Assembly (NCBI GenBank): GCA_945859605.1
Contig: OX243816.1
Span: 36,970,676-37,034,675, forward strand
Direction of reading: 5' to 3'
Length of the DNA: 64,000 nucleotides
Source: Lumbricus rubellus
Lineage: Eukaryota; Annelida; Clitellata; Crassiclitellata; Lumbricidae
The notes beneath the pieces were generated by a model that was given only the letters and a program-made list of their open reading frames with translations, made no database searches and was not told where the DNA came from. Below are positions 11,757 through 23,000 of the stretch, one piece after another. Position 1 is the first letter of the stretch, and the number at the start of each line of letters is the position of its first letter. The position numbers and the translations under genes are program-made.

Positions 11757-11918
11757 CCCTCTCTCTCTCTGGCTAAATACCGGGCATTTGTGACAAACCC
11801 AACACTGGGAATGGCCTTTCACTCTTCTACGGGCTAATCATCTGTCCCCTAAATTGTAGAATGCAATTCTCAACACGAATTATAAGTTATTTTCATAATC
11901 ACCGTTATTCTCTTGTAG

Positions 11919-11980
11919 CAGTATTACAGGAAGATGAGAATTCTAAACATGCAAAACTCGTCTCATTGAGTGACACGACG
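11919..11980 (+). CDS. F-box/propeller gene copy B, exon 2
   Basis: A 62-bp exon between tcttgtag and gtaagc, same phase as in copy A. It encodes VLQEDENSKHAKLVSLSDTT. Conserved across the three gene copies. No domain is recognised. Confidence 0.75.
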
Positions 11981-12829
11981 GTAAGCTTTGTAGTCTAAAT
12001 ATTACATTCAAATATCAGGCGACGTAGTTTAACCTGCTTTAATTGAAAACTTTGTAAATTGCTCGAAGAGCGTGGTTTATTAATCCACCTTTTCTAGGAT
12101 TTTTATCGTAAAGTAGCATTGTTGGCACCTTATCAGCTACAGAGTTCCAAAAAGGCAAATAATTAGATTTTAAAATAACTTTCAAACACTGCCACGAATG
12201 AACTATCATAACGAGTGGCACGTGTGCTATAGGGCTAGGCTACCGCCGCAGTATATAGACAGTGCGCAACAAACACATTAGATTATTAGACCTATTTTAG
12301 TGATTCCTGTTTCATTGTTAGTTAGCGTCACGTTCATCATTTCAAGAATTCATTCATTTCAAGAATTTATATAGCGCCCCTTCAAGAAATCCACTCAGAA
12401 GCGCTCCCAGTCCAACCACGGTGAAACAAAAAAGTTTTAAGGAGCTTGTAGAACACAGACGAGTCAACCCTACAACTGAGAAAGCACGACGCTGACAGGT
12501 TGATGTTTCAACACGTGGGACCAAAAGCATCGTCTGATGACTCTTGCGGCTCTTGCCATGGTATTGATTCCAAGGTGCCGCATGGACTTCACTTCCTATC
12601 GCTTAGCACTGTTTTTAACCATTGTCTAAAAAAGCAATGTGCGAAAGTCCTACTTAATGCTAGTAATAAAATGTGACTTAGGCGTGAGTAGGTGTGGACT
12701 TCTACTCGCCTTCTAGCAAACATCTAAACACACCACTTAGCAAGAGTAATTTGTGATGCCAGAAAAATCGTTGTGTAAATTTCGCCCGTTTGTGTGTTTT
12801 CACAGTGCTTAGCGGCATAGCCTCTAAAC
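11981..12829 (+). other. Intron 2 of copy B, left part
   Basis: Intron sequence matching copy C intron 2, for example the stretch with tctagcaaacatctaaa at about 12,710 and 31,640. A SINE/LINE tail-like fragment (tatagcgccccttcaag) lies at about 12,370-12,420. Confidence 0.55.
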
Positions 12830-13690
12830 TAATCATCTCCACTCATGGATGTCTTCTAATCGCCTTTCGCTTAATACTTCAAAGACTCAATTCATCTGGC
12901 TAGGTACTCCCCAGCAGCTCCAGAAGCTTGATTTCATTCTGCTCTCTGAAAAATTCCCGCTGTTTTCCTTCTCTTCAAGTGTGCGGGATCTGGGTGTTGT
13001 ACTTGATAGCTCACTTACCTTTACTGAGCATATTTCAAATGTGACACGCTCGTCATATTTTCATTTAAGACGTCTCAGAGTCATTCGTCGCTCTGTCTCC
13101 TCCTCCATCTTCACTACCTTAATTCATGCTTTTATATGCTCACGAATTGACTATTGCAATGCTCTCCTCATTGGTCTTCCTAAAGTTCGTCTTTCACCTA
13201 TTCAGTCTGTTCTCAACTCAGCTGCTAGATTGATTGCCCGCCTTCCCAAGTACTCTCACATCTCTACCTTTATGTTTCATGAACTTCACTGGCTTCCTCT
13301 CCGTGCTCGCACACAATTCAAGATCCTCACTCTGATCTTAAAGGCTCAACGGGGTCTTGCCCCAAAATATCTGACTAATGTTTTACTTCGTCCTCACTCG
13401 GCTTCCTCCCATCGTCCACTTCGTTCATCCAACAGATTTGACCTCTTGGTTCCTCGGTCTAGAACTACTATGGCTCAGTCTCGATCATTTGTCTCAATTG
13501 GTCCTTCTCTTTGGAATGCTCTTTCTCCTTCTGTTCGCTCTACACTTCTTTCTGGTAGTCTCTCTTCTGCTTTGTCTCTTCTCAAAACCTGTTTCTTCTC
13601 GCGGGGCCTTGCGCACTGGGAGCGCCTCTGAACGGTTCACCCTACTAGAGGCGCTTTATAAATGTTTAAATACAATACAATACAAAAAAA
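12830..13690 (+). mobile_element. 5'-truncated LINE (L2/CR1-type RT C-terminus)
   Basis: The frame from 12,849 to 13,631 encodes about 260 residues after the RT catalytic site: WMSSNRLSLNTSKTQF, VRDLGVVLDSSLTF, SRIDYCNALLIGLP and HELHWLPLRARTQFKI are typical of L2/CR1-type LINE ends. It ends with a tail hairpin (gcgcctct ... agaggcgct) and an (aatac)n run, typical of LINE 3' ends. The copy C intron has no insert at this place (ctgtaaacgtaaatcgg continuous), so it entered after duplication. It is dead: the endonuclease and catalytic half of RT are absent. Another copy lies at 37,080-37,345 on the other strand. Confidence 0.85.
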
Positions 13691-13719
13691 CGTAAATCGG
13701 TGTTAAGAACTTGGAATTG

Positions 13720-13829
13720 CTAACTATGGACGAATCGGTTTACATTAACCCTATAATTGAAGGCAGTATAATAATATTGACTGCCTGCTTTTGTTTTGTC
13801 TGAGTTGTAACGGCTTGCGATTTGTCATC
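13720..13829. repeat. 110-bp dispersed repeat, copy 2
   Basis: Second copy of the repeat at 8,751-8,860. The copy C intron goes straight from ggaattgc to ctgttttga without it, so it is an insertion here. Confidence 0.65.
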
Positions 13830-13951
13830 CGTTTTGAGTGTCATGGCGTGTACGGTCTAGTCTAGAAAAGCTCTTTCTGTAACACATACAAATGTGTTTG
13901 TAGTTCTAACGTGTGTAATGCATATCTTTTCGGGTACGTTTTTACTTTCAG

Positions 13952-14153
13952 TTGCAGGATCTGCCGATCGAGCTAATTGAGAGCATCCTCATTAAAGCCA
14001 TAGTAATGGAAGTGACGGAAATGAAGCTGGTGAAAAGTGAACGGAAGGGAAAGGCGGATCCAGTAATAGACAGACTTAGAACAGTCTGTCCGCAATGGGA
14101 CAGCATCCTTACGACAGACTTCTTCCGAAATGAACTCAACAGGACTTTTGACG
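13952..14153 (+). CDS. F-box/propeller gene copy B, exon 3 (F-box)
   Basis: 202 bp between ctttcag and gtaggt, phases 0 and 1 as in the other copies. The 67 residues begin LQDLPIELIESILIKAI and include RLRTVCPQWDSIL, the two halves of an F-box separated by a charged insertion with KLVKSERKGKADP. Nearly identical to copy C exon 3. The role, binding Skp1 in an SCF ligase, follows from the F-box family. The two copies differ at very few positions although intron sequence between has diverged, which suggests purifying selection or recent conversion. Confidence 0.85.
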
Positions 14154-14687
14154 GTAGGTCAACACTGGTTCCGTAATTAAAAATACATAGTGGCTTAATT
14201 TTATCTGTACGATAAACTTAGGGCCTTAAATTAGAATTTCGGTCAATGCGTATCCCTAGTTCTTTTAATTAGTATTGAATTATACCAATGTTTTGCTCGC
14301 GGGAAGTTCATGGCGGCAGTGCCTTTTAAAAATTATGACTTAACGTCTTAAAACATGACCTACTCGCAAAAACGATCAACTATTATAATAGAGTTCCAAT
14401 ATGCCATATAGGTTAATTAGATTTTAACCTAACTTTCAAACATTGCCATGAACGAATGAAAAATTATGAGTGGCAGACAGAGAGCCATACAAAACAGTGC
14501 AGCTTCTGTACGAACTTGTGAGCTAATCAGCATGAGTCTTCACTAATTAGTCCGTCATTAGTTATTGTAGGCTAGACACAAACAGCTTCAGCAATCGGAT
14601 TTGATTCTTTCGCCTACAGTAATGGCAAGTAAAGTTTACCGTGTGCACGACTATACCGCACTAATGGTTTGTTTGCATGTGCACTTG

Positions 14688-14850
14688 TCATAGCGCCCCT
14701 TCAAGATTGCTACTCAGAAGCTTTACAATGCTGAGCAATTGCGAGTGAAGGACTTGCCCAAAGTCCCTACGAAGCGGCTTCAGGTGGATTCCAGTCTGCA
14801 ACCCTACGGCTGCAAGGCAACGACCATACCCACTACACCACTGCGCCCCA
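14688..14850 (-). mobile_element. tRNA-derived SINE, older copy
   Basis: Read on the minus strand it starts tggggcgcagtggtgtagtg, a Pol III box A (TGGTGTAGTGG), and ends with the ggggcgctat tail. Box B is decayed (gactggaatcc). Same family as the copy at 54,988-55,194. It lies in intron 3 of copy B. Confidence 0.75.
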
Positions 14851-16385
14851 CCCACGGTGTGCCATCGCAATACGTCGTTAGCCATAATCTAACGAACTTT
14901 CAAGCTTGAGCTTCTACTTTAACATCAAAAATATTACAGCAGCTTCATATAAAATATTTAACATTGAGCATAAAACTGAAAGTAGAGATAGGAACATAGG
15001 CCTAATGCAAAACTGCCAACATGGATGACCCTCCCAATTGACGACCATAACTGATGTCTGCACTCGCTGCTCATTTACTCATTAAGTACATGTACCGCGC
15101 AAACTTTACAATCACAATCTTCTTGTTCTAGCTCAACCGTGAAATTGAACAGACCCTTGTCAGTTTTTGACTAATCCGAAAAATTCAAGCTGTTTAGACC
15201 TATCGAGTTGCAAGACATTTTTCGACTCCGCGTTTAATGGCGAAGGCTTCGGGTATTCCTAAATGTAATTATTCTTCTTTAAATATCGCAGCTCTTATCT
15301 CCGACCTCTCAATTCACAAAACAGCATAGTAGGCCTAGCCTAAAAAGGCTTCTCCCTGCAGACAGGTTACCACATCAGATATGGGCAAAACTAGTCTCGC
15401 TGGTCGGGGCCGGGGAGGAAACTGAGTTATAGTTTCCTTCAATTGAGCGTATTAGCCTAATTCGATTTCAGCAATTTTCCTTTGCGACATCATTCTGCAG
15501 CAGTTTTTTTTCAACATCCAAATTGTGAACGCTCTTAAATTGCAATAGGCCTATAGGGCCTATACGTTTCATAGAAAAAATGCCGTATCGAAAACGTTCC
15601 TTCTCTATTAATGCCAAATTCGCTGGTACTTAAACTCTAGCCAAAATGTGAATTTAGTTGGTAACTATTAATTGTGTGGGTGGGTGGGAGTGTCCGTCAG
15701 CTGAGACTTCGTTCTCAGTGTTTCCTATTCGGATAATGCTGCATGCAGATGAACTCGTTATTCATATTGAACATTGATGCCGTTAAATAGAGATTGTAAC
15801 GTCTTTCTATATGCTAGAGACATAGATCTATGTCGGATAACAGCGGATAATCATAATTATTTACAATGAATTCTTAGCTCACTCAATAGCACAAACACCA
15901 CCACACTACCACTCCCACCAGCACCACCAGCATCGTCATTTCTAGTGCCATGTTGTAACTTGTACGGGTTACGGGTTGTTGTCATCCAGGAATTTTATGA
16001 TATGTCTATAGCCCTGATCACAACTTTACAAGTGTATACGCGGTCTATTTTACGCGCAATTATTAATTTTCTTTTTCTTAATGCATGTCCACTTAATCGA
16101 TCTAAGCAGAGAACTATAACTGTACACAGCATTCATTCATTCGGAAATTTTATAGACTACAGCGCCTCTTCCAGAAAACTGCTCAGACGATAATAATTGA
16201 GGTTTTGCATTCTACCTAAGCCAACAACGTGAAGTAAAATGTATTGGCCATGTGAAATTCAATTTTTAAACTTGTTTTGAAGCATACCTGTGTAAATGAT
16301 CATTCTGTGTCGTCTGTGGAAAAACTATGTGTAAAATCTACCACTATTTTACACAATTTACATAGAAGGTTTATAATTATTGTAG
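14851..16385 (+). other. Intron 3 of copy B, right part
   Basis: Homologous in blocks to the intron before copy C terminal exons (about 33,920-34,677). It includes a CAC-rich stretch at 15,897-15,932 and a tail-like fragment (tacagcgcctctt) at about 16,155. The coding frame that opens upstream of 16,386 is intron read-through. Confidence 0.55.
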
Positions 16386-17263
16386 CTCAAAAGACGATTC
16401 GTCTTGAAATTTTGCATCAAACTCAGTCCCGATTCAGAATCTCCAGTTTGACTACACTGAAAGATGAACTCTTTATTCTCTACGGACCTTATCATGGACC
16501 ATCAAACGACGTTGCTCTTGATGTGTACGACTGTGACAATATGGTAGTCGTGAAAGATGTTATCCCGCTACCGGTACCAGAAATATGGCCGATTTGCATT
16601 GTGGCTTGCAGCATCTCAAACTGCGTCTATGTACTACACAAAAGAAGAACCGAGTACATGAATATCTTACGCATTACTAAAGATGGCGAGCACCAGTTTA
16701 GTATGACACCATTGATCACTGACGCATGGATTCCAAATCCTGAACCTACTCTGTCAATAGCTGCCGATGGAAGTTTAATCTTCGCAAGAAAGCAAACGAA
16801 TGAACTTGCAGTAATCTGTATTTATAACGCGGATGGTTCCGTGCAGCTTGAATTGAGGATGCGCTCAGATATTCCGAAGTTCTTCCGCATCATTCCAAGA
16901 CCAAATGGAAATCTTGTTTTGGTTTCAACAGACTATCGAACGCAAACAACATTAACGGAGATCGACATGGATGTCACCATTATACGTCAATATCAGACGT
17001 CACTGCGTCAAGTGAATGTTTGTAATGCACGCGTGTTTGGACGCATGATGCTTATCGGTTGGATCATGAATATCGAGCTTTTAGATTCTGAGCTGAATTT
17101 CCTTGATGTCACGGGTCCGCATCTGACTGACACCAGATGCATTTTTGATTCCGAAACATCGCACTTCAATCGCGACAGGAATGAGTTTGTGGCTGTTGTG
17201 CGTGATACTTGCAAGTTTTTTTCGGTCAGTTTGTTAACTCTCTTCCGTTTCAGAGAAGAATAA
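16386..17263 (+). CDS. F-box/propeller gene copy B, terminal exon
   Basis: Acceptor attattgtag, then CTCAAAAG, joining in phase to exon 3. With exons 1-3 the full protein is 401 residues. About 292 residues come from this exon, ending in TAA. The six-unit propeller pattern is intact. Loop segments differ from other copies: GPYHGPSNDV in unit 1, RKQTNELA in unit 3, TDYRTQ in unit 4 and a rewritten end, RDTCKFFSVSLLTLF. It also has a three-residue insertion (PVPEIWPI) where others read PEMYPI. This is the only copy in the window with a full four-exon set and one terminal exon. Confidence 0.82.
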
Positions 17264-18067
17264 ACCACTCGAAGGAATGTTAAAGAGTCAGACAATTTGG
17301 TTTAAATTGTTTAATTATTTTCGTGTAATGTCATATCTTACTTTTTCTACCTGCACTGCACACACTGCTTCGAAAAACTGTGTTGAACTAAATTGACCTA
17401 TTCTTTCTGAGAAATAATTTTATGGAGCAATTGTTTGCATCAAATAATTTCGTTTGTCTCTGCTTAACGCGTTTTATTTTAGGAAGTTCTGTTCTTACAT
17501 TTTAGTTTTTTGTAGGATGGTAAAATCAATCATCCACTCATGGATCGAAGTTGTTTACATCATAATTAATTAAGACTATAAGTCCCACTTTGGTTTGTCT
17601 CTATTTTCATTCATACCACTTCAGTGCTATTAGAGTCAAATTTTCTTCTATTGGTATGAATCTTCCTAAAATAAATAATTTAATAATTGTTTATTGGAAT
17701 ATTTGCAAAGAATGTATCGCTAATTTTAAGTATGAGCATTCTGTTTAAAACGGTTAATCCAATTAGGCCTAACGCATACGATTAATGCGTTAAAACTTGT
17801 AATCGCAAATTTTTAACGCGTTAATCGCACGCATTAATCGCGATTAATCAACAGCCCTAATACTGATAACAATAATAATCATGATAATAATTTAAAAAAT
17901 AATAATAATAATAATTCTATTAATAATAATAGACTTCATGATAATAATAATGATAATAATAATTATTAATAATACTAATTATAGGCCTACTAATAATGCT
18001 AATAATGCTAATAATAACAATAACTAATAATGTGTGTTATGCTTAGAACAATTGAATGGACATGCAT
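17264..18067. other. Downstream of copy B: hAT-like end and (AAT)n
   Basis: The 3' flank resembles those of other copies for about 250 bp. At 17,755-17,862 a segment built from attaatcgcgattaat and acgcgttaat ends in caacagccct, like a degenerate terminal repeat of a hAT-type element. From 17,863 to 18,030 there is an imperfect (AAT)n microsatellite. The LTR element is inserted just after it. Confidence 0.5.
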
Positions 18068-18584
18068 TGTCAGCTAATTTAATCAGTGCACGCCGATTGT
18101 CGTACAGCGACGTAAGTAGGCCAGGTGCAAATTGCCGCGCGGCGTCTACACAGGTGATTGTCTGGACAGCACGTGACGTCTAGACGAGCGTACGTTAATT
18201 GTACAAGAAGGGAGTGGAAGTGAAGAAGGAGAGTTGCGTGTTGAGAGCCGTTGAGATAGGCTGTAATAGTTGTTGTTGAGTTGCGATAGAGTAGACTGAT
18301 GAAGGTAGTAGTCGTGTAGTTGTTATGATAACGCAAGTGTAGTCATTGTTGTGTTGTTGCTGATCGTTTTACTTTATATCGGATTTTGGAGTATAATAAG
18401 AAGAGTTAAACACGTCGTCGTTGTTGGTTAACAAAACAGTGAAAGACTGTAGATTCTTTAACCTAGCCATTTAGCTAATGAAACAGTTATCTAGGGATAG
18501 GCCTACGCTACCACGAACTTATACGAAGAAGCTTCCGAAGAGACTGATAGGAGGTGAAGGTGATAACGAAAGGGAGTTATCACA
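18068..18584 (+). repeat. 5' LTR (517 bp)
   Basis: Matches 25,622-26,136 essentially base for base until the last 20-25 bases. There this LTR reads gataacgaaagggagttatc, which can fold on itself, and the 3' LTR reads gatatcaaggaggttatc. Both end in CA. Confidence 0.93.
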
Positions 18585-18586
18585 TT

Positions 18587-18604
18587 TGGTGTCGTTGCGG
18601 TGAG
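18587..18604 (+). promoter_or_regulatory. Primer-binding site candidate
   Basis: Two bases after the LTR, tggtgtcgttgcggtgag begins with TGG, the complement of a tRNA CCA end. The tRNA species was not identified. Confidence 0.65.
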
Positions 18605-18881
18605 ATAACGATCCAAGTTGCAGGAGAACGATCCTAGTTACGAACGGAGGGATTCTATCCAGTCAACAGACGTTACGGAGGAACGGACGCTGTGCATTCG
18701 GAGAGCATCGACTGGTGAGGAATTTCGATCAGACGGCGACTGGTCAACGATCATCGAGCAACCGTACGACAGTGAGAAACGACAACACAACGACTACAAG
18801 GTAGAAAAAAACTTGCTTGTCTATTGAAGTTTGCTTAAAGAATTGAAGTCAGCCAATTGCAAACATTTGAAGAGTAGTCTA

Positions 18882-19965
18882 CAGGGGCGGATCCAGGATT
18901 TCTGGTTAGGGGGGGCGTAAATACTACATACATGCATACATACATACATACATGCATACATACATACATACATACATACACGCATGCATGCATACATACA
19001 TACATACATACATACATACATGCAAACATAAGTACATACATATATAGGCATATAAGCCCACACACATACATGCATTTGTTCGGCGCAGTGGTGAAGGGGT
19101 ATAGGCTTAATTATTATAGTATGCATGTATATACTATATATGTATGTATGTATGTATGTATGTAATATGTAGGTAAGTATGTATGCATGTAAAAATAATA
19201 TAGTCCATGCCAATTTTTCATACGATAGTAATGATAGAAATTGAATACACTAGTGACTAGTATTTGTATTATAGTATAAAAAATAGATTCAATAAGCAAG
19301 GGATGCGCCTCATCCATGGACCGCACGCCACTGAGCGTTAAGAGAATGATTATAATATGAGTAATCTTTGATACATTTAATTTCTGATGAAGAGCTCCCA
19401 TGACCCGACCTGCTGAAATTGCAGTTCTATATCCTTGATTTGCTTTTGTCCATAATATCGGCAGCTGAACGCTTTCGGCGGCTATAGGCCTAATCAGCAC
19501 GACGAATTTCAAAATTATAATGATAATCATATGCCATCTTTTGAGATTTAGGCGTAAGATAGGCTTATTTATGTCTTACCAACAGTTTCGCCGTCGGCTT
19601 ATTCGCGAATGATAAAACTGCTTGTTTAAGCCGTTTTGACGGCGGACCACTCGACATAGCCTATTTTTTAATTGACCAATTTCTATTTACGTAAATTTTG
19701 TCTGTACAACAGTAGGCCTACATGAACTTTGTGAATGACGTAACGGCAAAGTCATTGGTCACGTGGGCAACGTCTGCTAGCAACTCACGTAAGAAGGTAA
19801 GAGAGCTCCGGTAAAAGAGCTCCATTCTGCCGGTCCAGCTACTTCATAACCATAACCATAACCAAATTGCAATTATATTAGTTTTAGGTCAGTTTAGTTT
19901 GAAAACATTTGCGGAGGTTTAGGGGGGGCGTACGCCGGCTCCGCCCCCCTCTGGATCCGCGCCTG
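18882..19965. mobile_element. 1.08-kb inverted-repeat element in the LTR element's leader
   Basis: Left end caggggcggatccagg, right end ctggatccgcgcctg, inverted relatives, with 5-bp flanks gtcta on both sides. Interior has C/G runs next to both ends, (CATA)n at about 18,925-19,050 and (TATG)n at about 19,140-19,165. No transposase. It splits the 5' leader of the retrotransposon, so it is younger than that insertion. Confidence 0.8.
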
Positions 19966-20008
19966 GTCTACTATTTATCGACTAGCATCAGTAAAGTAAA
20001 GAAGTAAG

Positions 20009-23000
20009 ATGGAGAAACTTACAGAGCAAAAGCAAGCAACTATTAAAAAGATGGCATCGGAGAGAATAGTGAAATTATTAATCGAAGCAGGCCTTGACGC
20101 AGAAGAAGTCGGACAGATGTCGAGGGAACATTTGATGAGATCTTTGGCGGAGGTTTGGGCGAAAGACGCGGAAGAAGAAGGTGCGGTTGGTGGTGCTGAA
20201 GGAAAGCCAATTGAGAAGCCACAGGCACCGATGTCTATGGAGGCGTTGCTGCAATTCATGATGATGAGAGAGGAGCAACGAGCAGAGAAAGAAGAACAAC
20301 GTAGACACGAGGAAAAGGAGAAAGAAGAGCAGCGCAGACAAGAGGAGAAAGAGCGTAAACAAGAGGAGAAAGAGAAAGAAGAGCAGCGCAGACAAGAGGA
20401 GAAAGAGCGTAAACAAGAGGAGAAAGAAAAAGCAGAAAAAGCAGATAGGCTGCGACAACAAGAGATAGACATGCAGAAGCAACAGTTCCAGCTTCAGTTA
20501 GAACAAATGAAAATAGATCGTGACGAAGCAGAACGACGAAGAATGGAGTTAATGATAGAATACGAAAAAGCAAGAAAAAGCGATGAAGAAATACGAAAAC
20601 AGCAGATCGAAGACAAAAAGGCTCGCGAGGAAGAAAAGGAGAAGATGCGTTTACAAGAATTGGAGAGAGCAGAAGAAATTCGTCAGGAAGAATTGCAAGC
20701 TGAAAAAGACAATTTGGAAAAAGCAGAAAGAGAAAGAGAAGAACAGATGCAATTAGAACAAAAGAAACTTGCTATCAAGGAGGCTCAACTTAAAGAAATG
20801 GCCATTGAAAAAGAAGAACGCAGAAAGCAGTTAGAACTATTGCAGCAGAAGATTGAACAAGAAGAACTGCGGAGAATCGAAGATCAAGATCGACTGAAGA
20901 AGAGAGACGAAGAGGATCGTAAGAGCCGAGAAGTGTCAGAACAGATTAGGCTCAGAGAAAGTGAGACAATGGTGTCCAAGATTAAGAAGATAGGTGATGC
21001 AATGAAGCATGTGCTACCTACGATGCCATATGATATGATGGAAGTGCCATTATATTTTGAGACAGTGGAAAATGCATTCAATAGTTTTGCTGTGGAAAAG
21101 CAGTACTGGGTGAAATTGTTGTTGCCATTGATGACCCCGAGAGCGCGAACGGTATTGAATCGATTGTCATTTGAGAATTTAGATAAATACGATGCAGTGA
21201 AAGAGCACTTGTTGAAGGAATTCAAGTTAACAGCTCGTGAGTACAGGTCAAGGTTTGCAGATGCCAAGAAGACAGCCGAAGAAACGTATACGATGTTCAC
21301 GGCTAGGCTGAAGAACCTGTTGAATTATTATGTCCGAAGTAGACGAGTGGACAAAGACTACGAGAAGCTGTTTGATTTGTTAGTGGCGGATAAGCTGAAA
21401 GAATGTTTACCACCAGGTCCACTGCAGTTTGTCTTAGCAAAAGAGGGCACAGAATGCTTGGAAGCTAGTAACGTGGCAGACCTCGCAGACATACATGTAA
21501 ACAATCGGATTGGTGTGATGTTCCAAGACAAACCGAAATTCGAAACATGGGGCAATAGTCCAAAGCAACCCAAGTGGAACAAGGATAGCAAAGACACCGG
21601 AAGCCAAGCCAAGAGTAATGATGCAAAGAAAGATAATTATTCTGGAAAGCAGTATTGGCAAGATAAGAAAGAGTCAACGTGGGACAGACAAGCCTACAAT
21701 CGAACTCCGCCGCTGGGACGCCCAACAGAAAGTAATGCATCATACACGCCGTACAACAAATGGGAGAACAATGAGCAAAGAAGTTTTATAAAGAAACGTT
21801 GCCACAACTGTCATTCTGACAAACACCTAATAAAACATTGCCAAGCACCAGGAGCGGCAAATCTGAGGAAGAACTTTAGCAGAAGTGCAGAAAATCTTCG
21901 AGTAAACCAGATACAAGTAATGAATGCACCAGACCAGTTTGAAGAATCGGACGATCGTGAAACAGAAGTGAAGTCGGTAATGAAGTGTACGCCGCAGCTC
22001 ACCATACAGAAAGAAGCGATAAAGACTACTTCCATTGCAGAAATTTGTCGAGAAACAAAAAGTAAAGAGGAGTGTCAACGCATAAAGAAGATATCGTTGC
22101 AGCATGTAAATGTGGAGATACGTGGGACTGATGGGCAGCCTGTGCAAGTCGAGGCGTTGATTGACTCGGGGACCGAGATACCAGTAATCAACGAGGAACT
22201 ACTGAAAGGAACGACAGTAGAAGAAATCGGCAGAGTTCATTTGCAATGTGTAGCTGGAGAGCCGATTCCAGCTAAGTTGGTGAAAATCGAAGTGCGGATG
22301 AGCGGTCGTAACGAAGGAACAGCTACAGAGGACAGGACAATAAATATCGCGCCATATTTAACTTTAGTGTGTGCCAGCATTTCAGCAGAACTGTGTAAAG
22401 AAAATCCAGAAAAGTTCTTGCTACATCCGGAGATAATTGCAGAATTGAAAGAGATTCCACCAGTGAGTGTATTGCAAGGGGAACTACAAGCGAATGTGAC
22501 TACAAGAGCACAAAGTCGGAGAGCAGAAGTCGAAGACGGAGAAGATGAAACGATAAACGAAAGTTCGCAAGAAGATGACACGGACAGCGAAGATGAACTC
22601 AGCATTCAAGATGACGAAAGAACAACATCTGAGAACAATGAAACTGAAGAAGAGATGGCTGCATGTGAACGAAATGATAGTGAAGATTTCGGAAGCGACG
22701 CTGAACTGGAGACAAGTATGAGGGACTTGTTCACAGAGAATTCGAACGATGAAAGACAGCTGGAAGATGCGAAGAAATTTGAGGAGCAGCAGAGAAATGA
22801 CGAGTCACTGAAATCGTGGTGGAGGATCGCTGAAGACAAAGGTTCAGAGTTTAGCGTGGTGAATGGATTGATGTACAAGAAGCATCAAATGCTGGATCAG
22901 CTTGTGTACCAATTGGTGTTACCGAAAGAGAGAAGAATTCAAGTAATGGAATTAGCTCACGAGTCAGTATTTGGCGGACACTTGGGAGAAGAGAAGACAC

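Noticed and set aside
16277..16385. Upstream extension of the propeller frames (also at 3,960, 6,103, 34,599) as a true N-terminus
   Set aside because: A conserved acceptor (ctgtag or ctgcag; attgtag in copy B) lies in the frame and joins in phase to the F-box exon; the extension differs between copies and belongs to the intron.
18821..19530. Frames in the CATA/TATG repeats
   Set aside because: Microsatellite artefacts inside the inverted-repeat element at 18,882-19,965.
20078..20573. Leu/Phe/Ser-rich minus-strand frames
   Set aside because: They are the complement of the Glu/Lys-rich gag coiled coil.
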